Source of the DNA: Iris pallida
Lineage: Eukaryota; Streptophyta; Magnoliopsida; Asparagales; Iridaceae
Direction: 5' to 3'
DNA: 64,000 nt
Assembly (NCBI GenBank): GCA_029216955.1
Contig: JANAVB010006998.1
Span: 62,001-126,000, forward strand
Under the pieces are notes generated by a model, which searched no databases, had not been told where the DNA came from, and worked only from the letters and a program-made list of their open reading frames with translations. This document shows, one piece after another, positions 35,519 through 46,354 of this stretch (positions are counted from its first letter, which is position 1; the number at the start of each line of letters is the position of its first letter). Both the position numbers and the translations under genes were made by a program.

Positions 35519-37809
35519 GCATGATAGTAGTCGTACAGCAGTAGTACTATACCTGTATATTATTTGTATATATCGAATGGTTATTTTTGTCGATTATCAA
35601 AATTAGGTATGACCAGACCAATGGGTTGTAAGCTCTCTAATTTTCGGGAATATTATTTTTATTTATTTAATATGATTATTTATTATTAAACTATATTTTA
35701 AATTCAATTATGGCTATAAATACATTTTACTGTAGCTTTGACTTTTGAAGATTCTTCAAAAACAATTTCATATTCGTGTTCTAGATGAGTCCACCTTTGT
35801 TTAGAAATATCATGTCCCACTCAAATATGTTTCCTTGCGCTATATTTTTCTTGCATAACTTTCGGTTCAAAATGGTTATTTTACCCTTCACCGTAATTTC
35901 GATATAATCTTCCAACTGGAATAAGGGACCCAAATCTGATCCAAACTTTTCGACCCAATATATAATTTTGACCTATTTTGAGCCTATTATACACATGTCA
36001 ATAGTGTCCCACTCAATTTTGTTCCCATGTGCTACTTATTTTCAAATGGCACACAAATCATTTAATAGACTTTCGGAGCCTATTATATTCAATAAATTAT
36101 ACCGACCCAAAACTAGTCCAACAAGCTTGGGTAGAGCCTATTTTATGTTTTCAGAACTTACTAGGACTAATTTTGATTAATTTTATTATATTTTGTCTAC
36201 CCATGTAGGTTCAAATGCATTCAAAGATTCACTTTCCATAAATAGAAACCAAATCAAATCTCTCTAGATGCAACTTTGCATATCTTTTGATTTGCACCAC
36301 AAAACCTAACCAAATCTTTCCTAAACCTTCTCTACACAAACCCTAATCCATCAACCCTCAAAATGCTATATATATCTACCCTTATAGTCGGCCACCCCCT
36401 TTCCTAACTACCCAAACCCAAGTGCTCCATATATATCCAATCTGACAGCCCCATAAAACCCTAGCCGCCGCCATCACCAATCCCGACAACCTTCCACCCT
36501 TTTACCACCTCTCATGCCTCCCCAAGACACCCCTCTAACACCCCAACAAGCCCTACGCCTCCTGCAACCCTGGTTTGGTCGGCACCAAGCCGAGAAGGCA
36601 CTCGGAGTTAGTCAAACTTGGGCTGGAACATCATAGCAAGTACACTACTTTCGTAAGCATATTTTCCTAACTTTTAATGATCCCTTTTCTGCAAAACCTC
36701 TTATAACACAAAGCTCTACATGTCTTATATCTTCTTTAATTGTCCACTCACGGGGTTCCACGTCATTTGTCTGCGGCGTCCATTGCACGATCGTTGGTAC
36801 AGGCTGAACATATTTTTGTGGAGGCTTGTTTCAGGCAACTTGCAGAGCCTTTAGACCTGAAAAAATGTTGGTAACAATCCTAACATCTTGTTCTATCATT
36901 ATAATATACTCATTGGTCATCTCGTCGAGTTTTTCATATTTTTAAAATTTTGTTTCCGTCGTACCAGTTAGCGAACGTAGGAAATCCTTAAAACAAATAT
37001 TGTTTTTGAGCTTAAACCTTCATACGTTTTTTTCTAAAATGTTTATTTCGAGTCTTCATTGTACAAAATTATTTTTAATATTTTGAATTATTTTAGAATT
37101 ATTATTTATTAAAAATCTATTTGTTTTCGGGTCCGATCTGCTCGACAAGTTGGCTAACGGTGCTACTAGTTGATATAGTAATTTTATATAATAGTTTTCT
37201 TGTAAATATTTTAATTAAATATTAGTTATAAATATTTCAATAAATTTCTAGAATTAAATATTATTTTTTATTTTTAAAAATATATATTTTATTGAGGTGA
37301 CTTGATATTATGTATATTGGATGTGGCTAAACATATGGTATGGTACTAGTTTAGTTAGAATATACCGAGTCCGGGCTATGTATGGTAAGATTAGATACAT
37401 GTAGTGTGTGTGTGTGACATAGATGTGTCATTGATTGGTAGTTTGTATATTTATTCTAGGAGTACGTGACGTGGTGAGAGAAGATGCCGGAGTTGGACCT
37501 TTATACGCACATTTAGAGACTACAGGCAAGTGTACCTTGCCAATGTTTCAGTTTATTGTCCTTTCTTAATTTGTTGTATTTCATTTCTTGTTTATTATCA
37601 TTGAGGACGTAGGATTAGTTTATACTTTGTGTCGGTGCCTATGATATCTTATAGTCATCGAGTATCGAAACTAGGTATTGCGTATACTTTATTCGTATTT
37701 TTGACACGATAGACTATAGGACACCGACACGATTCATGATATAGGATCGTACATGAGTATTCACGGTTTGGATTTCGTGATAGGATACTAGATTATTACT
37801 TGGACTTGT
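35519..37809 (+). mobile_element. LTR-like target sequence, left part
   Basis: No gene is seen. AT-rich DNA turns into a C-rich stretch with CCCTAGCCGCCGCC (36300-36620), then AT-rich again. E3 inserted at its end; the sequence resumes at 49773. Together they resemble one long degenerate plus-strand LTR ending in GGGGCGTTATA near 50611. CTTGT at 37805-37809 is the left target copy of E3. Confidence 0.4.
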
Positions 37810-38400
37810 TGTAACACCCAGTTTTCTAAAATGAGGGTAATTTTGAAATTTTTAATTTTAATTTATTTAATTATGGTATTTAAATAATAATTTGATTTTT
37901 ATTGATTTTTAATTATTTTAAAACTATTAAATATCATGACTTGTGATTTGGTGTGCAGCTAGTGAAACCGTAGAGACTGTCTGCCCTAGAGCCTGGCCAT
38001 GTGATTAGGGTATTTTATTTATCATTTTTAGTTTGAGGGTATTTTGTCATTTTTGAATTATTTGAATTTAATATATATTATTGGAATTTAAAATGATTAT
38101 TTAGAATGGTGTGTTTTAAATATTATTTAATTGATTATCTTGTGTTGTGTTTAGCCCTAACCTAGATTGGACCTAACCTAGATTAGTCATAGCTAGTCTA
38201 GTTAGCCATGGTTAGTAATAGTTAGTATTGGTTAGTTGAGTTAAGTCGTGATTAGTTAGAATGAAATAGGTTGTATTTAAGTCAAGTGTGAAGCCTAGGT
38301 TGTAGGCCCTTGATTGAACTTGATGGAATGAGAGCCCTTAGATTGTTCCCCAAAACCCTAAACCTAGCATTGGTGGCCGGCCCCCTAGGGAACAACACCC

Positions 38401-38407
38401 TATAAAA
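38401..38407 (+). promoter_or_regulatory. TATA box of the E3 5' LTR
   Basis: TATAAAA in CCCTATAAAATCCCTCCC, 591 bp from the LTR start, leaving about 4.2 kb of LTR downstream. Confidence 0.6.
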
Positions 38408-38934
38408 TCCCTCCCAAAATAGTAGCCTCCTTTGTTCATCCTTTCATTTTTTTCAAGACAATGTTAGCCTCCATTGAAACTTCTTTCTGTTTTATTCAAT
38501 ATTAATCCTTTTTCATCCAAACTTCTTCCATGGTGATCTAATTTGGGTTTCTCTACTGTTCATGGAGGACAACTACAGTTTGGAGACAATTTGGAGCTTG
38601 GGCATAGCTAGGAGAAACCTCATTTTAAAGCTTTTCTTTGAGAAGGAACACATATAGGTAAATCCCTATCCCCTCCACCAAATTTTGATTTCTTTGCATG
38701 GATAGGAAGCCCTAGGTGTCCTCTCTCTGTAGGAATAGGTTTTGCTAGGTTTCGTGTCCTTTACGTGTCCGTATCGGACACGTATCAATGATTATATTCG
38801 TGTGTTTGTTGAAATGCCACAAAGGAAATTTTTATGTTGTTTTCGAAAACTATTTGAATGGAAATATTGTTTTATGTATTTATTTATTTCGTGTCTTACT
38901 GAGCATGTTTCTGACACTTTTCGTGTCCAAAATT

Positions 38935-39400
38935 GGACACACACGGACGCACGGGACACAACACTGCGCCCGTGCAGTCCCATGCTGTACGGGCTCGACA
39001 CGACACGGCACGTGACACCACAAAAATTTGTGGAGTCATGCGGGCAATCACTGACACGACACACACAAAATTTGGGAGGATTTCGTCGAGCGATTTGGGA
39101 GAAATCCCGACCGCACTGTCTCGACCACACGCGCGTGAAAACGAAACTGACACGCGGCTACAACTATGACACGACACCACGTGGACACGTTTCAGGCACA
39201 TGGACACGTACCTCTACCCTAGGCATACACGTGTGCATGGCCACGTGTCACCACATGGCCTGTGTCGTGCACTGGACAAACGTGCATGCGTGTACGACAC
39301 TGTCAGTGCATAGTTCGTGTCTGTGTGTGTGTTTTGTTGTTTGGACACGTTTGTTTCCACTTGGTTGGACACGAGGAGACCACCTGGCACATGTGACTCA
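38935..39400. promoter_or_regulatory. GACACG/G-box-rich zone of LTR E3
   Basis: A GC-rich block within AT-rich DNA, packed with GACACG/CGTGTC words and at least four CACGTG cores (near 39009, 39179, 39226, 39242). It is repeated at 46015-46490 and, reversed and diverged, in E1 (16240-16680 and 22220-22650). Binding by bZIP/bHLH factors is inference. Confidence 0.5.
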
Positions 39401-41709
39401 CCTTCGTATGCACCTGATTTGGGTTTTGGATTAATATGGTATTTGAAATTGGGGAAATTCCTATTTTTTTTATACTGATTACTAGGCTAATTTTTCCTAA
39501 AATCCTAAAGCCTAATTCAACTGCTATTGAATGTAATTCGAGTAAAGATTCACAACTACATATCAGGGATTATCCTATCATGTTGGGTTTATGAATTGCG
39601 TGGGATTTCAGTATTCAAATTTGTATTGAATGAATAAACTGCTATATATAGCACTGACACTGGTACACAAGTTCCTGTTTGAATTCCTGAGCTTAATTCT
39701 ACTTTTTTTTACTGAATTTGATGCCAATTGCCATGATTAAATTCATATACCATTGTGTTAGTTCACTGATTTGGTCAATTCATGTTAGTTTGATGATAGA
39801 GATAGGGATTTCGAAATTGGTATGAAATGGTAAGCAAACTGTCATTTAGATTTCATTTTTCTGGGATTAAACACATTCATGAGTTTTAACTGTTTGATTT
39901 TGAATGTTATATATGTTGAAATATTTTCAGAGTTAATGTTGAGGCTGGGTTCACATTGTCGATTGGTTTGATGTTAACCAATAGGAATTTCCGAAGTTAG
40001 TTTTTGGGATGGATTCATGAACTGTCGAATTGGTTCTCAGGTTTCCTAAGAACCAATTTCTAAGTATTGAAAACACCTGAACACTCTACATGCCACACAC
40101 ACATGATTCAATACCTGTCACTGTATCTCACCGATTTTGAAATCTGAGAATTTCCCTTTTGTATAAAAACCTGAGAATGGTATGGACTGAGATTTTGTAC
40201 ACAGGTTCTTAAATCACTGTCAACCTGTTAATTGTACTGTCAATTAGCTAACTATTTTGGTACTACACTGTTTTCCTATTTCCCAAATTCCCTTGACTGT
40301 TTTTCTTTTCAGGATATCACATATCACACACTTTAACATGCACACACACGCACCAAGTCACTTGACAGCCACCAATTCTGAGAATGCACTGTGGTCTACT
40401 TAGAAAACTGAATGTTGGCACATTGTTAGCTTGCACCCCCCTACACACACACTCTATTATATTTTTCCTGTCACAAAACTGAGAATTGAATGATGGTTTC
40501 AATGTGAAAACTGATTTTGATTTCCAAAAACCTGAGAACTTAACTTAGGAATACATACAACATTGAACACCTTTATGACACCCACACACAAAAATCTGGG
40601 ATTGGTATACCCTGTTGAGACACTGCCACACTGTTTTCTCAGTGTACTGTTCCCTATCACTCTCTACACACACTCTTGTCACTTCACACACACACAAGTA
40701 CACAATCACCTTTCCATTTTTCCTATCTTTCATGTATATGAATATATATGTGAGAATGCACATGTATGTAGCCTATATATGTATTTGAGATTATCTATGC
40801 CAAATTAGATATATGTATATGTGAGAAATGTATGTTACTATCTTAATTTATATATACATATTAATATGTAACTGTTAACCCTAAACCTTGTTATTGAATG
40901 CTAGTTAGATTCGGATTTCATATATGTTAACCACCATGCCTTGTAACCCTCTCTAAATGATTTCCATGATGTATATAGATAATTTTAGGATATAGATGCA
41001 TGTTAGTTACAACTTAGCTAGTCTATCCTTTTCCATGTACACCTCTTTGTTCATATACACCTAGCTTACATGCTAGCTTCCTTCTTTTATGTATAATATT
41101 GAATGTGATGGCTTGTGTTGGCTTGCATAGCCTTGGAATGGAGTGTGCTTGCTAGGATAGTCTTGGCTAGACCTAGAATGACTTGTTAGTCTAGGTTTAG
41201 ACTTGGAATGGTTTAGTTGACCTAGTTTGACTAGTGTAGTTGACCATGGTTGACCAAGAGTTGACTTTGGCCTAGTTCGACCTAGACAACATGCAGATAC
41301 ATTGTAGATTACATTTATCATCCCCTGTATAAATCTTGACTTGTGTTGCTCTAACTAGGAGTCAGGTATCTCATCTCGGACAGTATATTTACTTCAGACA
41401 TTCAGATACGAGGCGAGTACATTCTCTGATCATTTCATAACTTGCTTAGAATTATATTCCTGCTCTAGTTTACCTTATTTGATGCTGTCACGATATTATC
41501 ACGGATTGGTACTATATGGATCCCTACATTGAGATGTTATCCCCCTCGGGAGCATCGGATACATCATGTTATGTGTTTCGTGTACATCATGTATTCCTCG
41601 CTCTCATGTTATTCATGTTTCTCATGTGCTTCATGCTCGTTCATGCATGCTCGGGTACTCTCATGTGCTCTCATGTTCGGTCATGTTTTCCATGTATCTC
41701 ATGTATAAC

Positions 41710-41860
41710 CTATACTTCATGTGCACGTATTTATGAGCCTTCATGTGAATTTTATGTGCACCCATTTATGGGCCCCCATGTGAACTTCATGTGCACTCAT
41801 GTATGAGCTCTCATGTATACTTCATGTGCACCCATTTATGGGCTTCATGTAAAAACCATG
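41710..41860. repeat. CATGTGCAC minisatellite in LTR of E3
   Basis: About three to four degenerate units containing TTCATGTGCACCCATTTATG, preceded by looser TCATGT words from 41560. The 3' LTR has the same array at 48817-48965. The long frames across it are periodicity artefacts. Confidence 0.8.
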
Positions 41861-42669
41861 TACGTAACATAACTTGTCTGGATCCTTGTGTATTGATTGG
41901 GGTATGGGGGAGTATAAATAGTCACGTGAACAATTCTAAAGTAGAATAGCCATGTACGCCTCTTTAGTATAGCCATGTACAAATCAAGCCATTCACATGT
42001 CGACTTTGTTCTCTAAATCACTAGTCACTGGTAGCTCTCTACTTATAGTAGATATTTCTATTACAGTTCTCTCTCTGTTTACATCATGTACTTTTTTTCA
42101 GTTTCACGTATCGTACTCTCTTGCATGTTTATATTTTCTAACCTGTTATGATCTGCGTGAGATGTATTGTGCTCGCTCCCGTCCAGACTGGACCTGTTAA
42201 AAAATTTACAGAGGATGATGAAGAACCCTGCACCCCTTATTTTGGAGCTTGCCAAGATGACACTCGTGATCTGGACCCCAGGGGAGGTTCAGGCAGCTGC
42301 TGAGGATGATACCTTTGCTTAGTGTAGATAGCTTAGACTGTTCTTTCTTTTCATGTTTAGATGTTGTCCTTATTTTTAGAGTCGTATATTCTAGAGATGT
42401 TGAGACTGGTAGTTATTAACTTATCTTATTTCATTCTGTTGTGCCTCCATTGAGAAGTTTCTTATCTATTTCATCGTGCCATATTCTATCTCTAGAATGT
42501 GATTGAGTTGTACCTTCTGTGATTAGCCTCCACTTGGAGATTATTCTATATTGTGTTAGTTATAGTTCATGACCTAGAACAACGTTCTACCGCCGACACT
42601 ACGGCGTAGGCTGGGCGCTGTTACGTACTCGTACCCTCACGGTGGGTGCGGGTCATGACACATTTTTAG

Positions 42670-42687
42670 TGGTGGCCCATGCAGGTC
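42670..42687 (+). other. Primer binding site of E3, tRNA-Ile type
   Basis: TGGTGGCCCATGCAGGTC, 9 nt after the LTR end, identical to E1 and E2. The LTR end is fixed independently by the target duplication. Confidence 0.72.
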
Positions 42688-42695
42688 GAGTTTAT

Positions 42696-42725
42696 GTAGT
42701 GGTATTCGAATTAGAGTATCACTAC
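42696..42725 (+). ncRNA. Leader hairpin of E3
   Basis: Arms GTAGTGGTATTC and GAGTATCACTAC pair over 12 bp when two G-U pairs are allowed; loop GAATTA. The base change relative to E1/E2 (C to U in the right arm) turns a G-C pair into G-U, so RNA pairing is kept. Confidence 0.72.
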
Positions 42726-42897
42726 AGCCTGCAGTAGGATTAGGATTATTTTGAGGTACTCAATCACATTAGAAAAAACTCTTAACTGGATTCCTGCCAT
42801 CTAAATTCCTGTCGAAGATTGCTTCCTTGAATAAATATCCTTCCTTAAATTATCGTTTCTATCTCAGTATTGATTCCTTATTTGATCTGTCTCCAGG

Positions 42898-44368
42898 ATG
42901 GTGATGGAGACACGATCGCATCGCTCTGGCCCAGCAGACGCTGGTGAGAGGCCTACCACCCCTCGCCCGATTGTGGACGCTGGGACCACAGCACCCCCTA
43001 TTTCTACTCATATTGGAGCTTCTGCAGCTTTTGGGAGTGCACCTCCACCTGTCCGGACGTCTTCTCCCGTCATTCCGGATATGTATCAGCAGCAGTTACC
43101 TTCAGGGACAGTAGATGCGGCTCAGATGTTTGCCCTTTTTTAGCGATTCTTGGAGTCTCGGCAGCAGATACAGCAGAGCCAGTCTTCTGATATCCGACAG
43201 AGCATACAAGATACTCACCAGTTGGTCAGGACGACAGTAGAGCTGGTGGCTGCTCAGCCACAGGGAGGTCAGATGCAGCCGTATCAGTCGAGGACTCCAG
43301 ACATCCAATCCTTTAAGAAGATGGGACCCCGAGACTTCAAGGGTACAGAGGGCATCATATACACTGACGATTGGATAGAGCACATTGAGGAGATATTCCG
43401 ATTGGCACAGATACCAGCAGGATTACAGATCGAGGCAGCCGCCAGTCAGATACAGGACTTGGTCCGTACCTGGTACCAGACGGACCCGATGGTTGGTACA
43501 GCCGGTCAGACTTGGGCAGCATTCAAGAAACTATTCAAGGAGAAATTCTTTCCCGATACAACACTCTGTGCTTTGGAGGCGCAGTTCGAGAGTTTGGTTC
43601 AGGGAAACCAGACCGTTGAGGAGTACGCAGGAGAGTTATGCCGTTTGAGCAGATTCATCGAGGATCTTACCGAGGCCGGAAAGGCGAGAAGGTTCTGCAT
43701 AGATTTAATCAGGGAGATCAGGTCATATACCATGAGCGACCGCGATGCCACTTTCGAGCAGATTCTGGTAGGAGCCATGACAGCGGAGGACGATCTTGGA
43801 CTAAAGAAGAAGAGGATACGAGACACTCAGGGAGCTAGTGGCAGTGCAGGCCCGGCCAAGAGGCCCCACCTGCAGATTCAGTAACAGTATCCGCAGCAGA
43901 TGCCCCGCTTGCAGATTCAGCCACAGTATCCGCAACAGATGCCACCCCTACAGTTTTAGCAGCAATATCAGCAGCCGAGGGCCTACTTTCAGTAGCTGCA
44001 GTTTCAGGACCGTGTACCCTTCCAGCAGGTACAGCAGCCACAGAGGCAGCAGCAAGCCCCGGTACAGCAGCTTGTCATTATTTGCCCTTTTTACAAGAGA
44101 CCAGGGCATGATTGGGGCGAATACCAGAAGAGGCTGGGCAGATGTTTATTTTACGGAGGATCCGATCATCGTCTGAGAGAGTGTCCCGAGTCATCGGAAC
44201 AGACAGTTCAGGGAGCAGGAGCTAAGGCTCTAGTAGGCCAGCAGAAAGGATTACCCTTACCGACTCAACAGCAGAGGTACATGCAGCATCAACAGCAGGC
44301 CAGGGGAGGCCAGCAGGGCAAGCTTTCGCCAGGACAGTCGAGGATGCTCAGGCCGTTGGAGGTCTAGT
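42898..44368 (+). pseudogene. gag of E3 (chromovirus-like)
   Basis: One frame runs from ATG 42898 to TAG 44368, about 490 codons, with in-frame stops at 43141, 43882, 43957 and 43993. Layout: P/T/A-rich N-terminus; capsid domain at about codons 135-310 with FKGTEGIIYTDDWIEHIEEI, FKKLFKEKFFP, FESLVQGNQTVEEYAGELCR and YTMSDRD; Q/P-rich linker; zinc-knuckle remnant near 44137-44187 where the second Cys is Tyr (CLFYGGSDHRLREC). Gag would form the particle and package RNA. The frame ends without reaching protease and no pol follows. Each stop is one C-to-T step from a Gln codon. Lineage by resemblance is chromovirus (Tekay-like), tentative. Confidence 0.87.
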
Positions 44369-44870
44369 TGCAGGTTCCGTTCTATTCGATTCCCTTTCCG
44401 CAATTGCCTCTTATAACTGTATTAAAAATTCGATTCCCTATGTTCCTGGTTGATTGATCAACTTTGTTCTGTTGTTCATGTGTTATGTTTGATCTTCTTC
44501 TGAGATGAATCATATGGGCTAGGTCACCTCAGTTATGGGATCTAGAATCTTCGATGGTCGTGTTTAGCTGGCATAGTGAGGACATATAGTCAGATTTAGG
44601 ACGTATTTCTCTGGTGTAGGAATTTAAGGTTTTTGCTGCCAAGCATGCGGCAATGCAAAAATTTTAAATACCATGATTCTAGAGGTATGTGCCTTAATCG
44701 AGGACTCTGTGATTATCGTAGCCTTACTCACTAGCACGACGAAGATTCTGAGTATCATAATTTTGGACAGACGTTTTTGATTATCTGACGGTATGTTTGA
44801 GACTTTGATTGTGGGGTGTTTGACCTAGAAGGACTACTACCATTTTAATTTTGGGGACAAAATTTTTTTT
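44369..44870 (+). mobile_element. 3' untranslated region of E3
   Basis: About 500 bp without a coding frame, homologous in reverse to internal blocks of E1 and E2, leading to the polypurine tract. This is where pol would lie in an autonomous relative. Confidence 0.7.
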
Positions 44871-44884
44871 AAGTTGGGTAGACT
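44871..44884 (+). other. Polypurine tract of E3
   Basis: AAGTTGGGTAGACT abuts the 3' LTR. Compared with E1's TAAGGGGGTAGACT it has lost two purines. Confidence 0.65.
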
Positions 44885-45480
44885 TATAACACCCAGTTTT
44901 CTAAAATGAGGATAATTTTGAAATTTTGTATTTTAATTTATTTAATTATGGTATTTAAATAATAATATAATTTTTATTAATTTTTAGTTATTTTAAAACT
45001 ATTAAATATCATGACTTGTGATTTGGTGTGCAGCTAGTGAAACCGTAGAGACTGTCTGCCATAGAGCCTAGCCATGTAATTAGGGTATTTTATTTATCAT
45101 TTTTAATTTGAGGGTATTTTGTCATTTTTGAATTATTTGAATTTAATATATATTATTGGAATTTAAAATGATTGTTTAGAATGGTGTGTTTTAAATATTA
45201 TTTTGTTGATTGTCTTGTGTTGTGTTTAGCCCTAACCTAGATTGGACCTAACCTAGATTAGTCATAGCTAGTCTAGTTAGCCATGGTTAGTAATAGTTAG
45301 TATTGGTTAGTTGAGTTAAGTCATGATTAGTTAGAATGAAATAGGTTGCATTTAAGTCAAGTGTGAAGCCTAGGTTGTAGGCCCTTGATTGGACTTGATG
45401 GAATGAGAGCCCTTAGATTGTTCCCCAAAACCCTAAACCTAGCATTGGTGGCCGCCCCCCCCCTCCATGGAACAACACCC

Positions 45481-45487
45481 TATAAAA
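45481..45487 (+). promoter_or_regulatory. TATA box of the E3 3' LTR
   Basis: TATAAAA at the same relative place as in the 5' LTR (597 bp from the start). Confidence 0.55.
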
Positions 45488-46332
45488 TCCCTCCCAAAAT
45501 AGCAGCCTCCTTTGTTCGTCCCTTCATTTTTTTAAGAACAAGGTTAGCCTCCATTGAAACTTCTTCCTATTTTATTCAATATTAATCCTTTTTCATCCAA
45601 ACTTCTTCTATGGTGATCTAATTTGGGTTTCTCTACTGTTCATGGAGGCCAACTACAGTTTGGAGACAATTTGGAGCTCGGGAATAGCTAGGAGAAACCT
45701 CATTTTGAAGCTTTTCTTTGAGAAGGAACACATATAGGTAAATCTCTATTCCCTCCACCAAATTTTGATTTCTTTGCATGGATAGGAAGCCCTAGGTGTC
45801 CTCTCTCTGTAGGAATAGGTTTTGCTAGGTTTCGTGTCCTTTACGTGTCCGTATCGGACACGTATCAATGATTGTATTCGCGTGTTTGTTGAAATGCCAC
45901 AAAGGAAATTTTATATTGTTTTCGAAAACTATTTGAATGGAAATATTGTTTTATATGTGTTTATTTATTTCGTGTCTTACTGAGCATGTTTCTGATACTT
46001 TTCGTGTCCAAAATTGGACACACGCACGCACGGGATACAACACTGCGCCCGTGCAGTCCCCTGCTGTACGGGCTCGACACAGGACACGACACGGCACGTG
46101 ACACCACAAAAATTTATGGAGTCGTGCAGGCAATCACTGACACGATACACACAAAATTTGGGAGGATTTTGTCGAGCGATTCGGAAGAAATCCCGACCGT
46201 ACTGTCTCGACCACACGCACATATGCGCGTAAAAACGCCACTGACACGCGGCTACAACTATGACACGACACCACGTGGATACGTTTCAGGCACGTGGACA
46301 CGTACCTCTACCCTAGGTGTAGACATGTGCAC

Positions 46333-46354
46333 GGCCACGTGTCACCACGTGGCC
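46333..46354. promoter_or_regulatory. Inverted double G-box
   Basis: GGCCACGTG and CACGTGGCC face each other across TCAC. The 5' LTR counterpart (39239-39260) has CACATGGCC in the second half. G-box palindromes bind bZIP/bHLH proteins; occupancy here is inference. Confidence 0.55.

Larger units (their letters stand above)
37810..42660 (+). mobile_element. 5' LTR of E3 (4,851 bp)
   Basis: TGTAACACCC to GGGTCATGACA. It contains TATA at 38401, the near-palindrome ACGTGTCCG-TAT-CGGACACGT (38766-38786), a GTGTC/G-box-rich zone (38935-39400), CATGTG repeats (41560-41860) and the conserved U5 (GGCGTAGGCTGGGCGC). The apparent frame at 38742-39434 is a by-product of the GACACG-rich zone. Confidence 0.93.

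Noticed and set aside
38742..39434. 230-codon plus-strand frame (and its shorter counterpart at 45986-46498)
   Set aside because: It lies wholly in the GACACG-rich zone of the E3 LTR, frames are also open on the other strand, the two LTR copies do not keep the same frame, and no domain is visible.
41516..41806. Small frames with HVHP or SC-rich repeats in the E3 LTR (and 48623-48913)
   Set aside because: They follow CATGTG minisatellite periodicity inside an LTR.
42670..42687. Possible tRNA-Ile gene fragment
   Set aside because: Only 18 nt match, in antisense sense and beside an LTR end in three elements. This is a primer binding site, not a tRNA gene.
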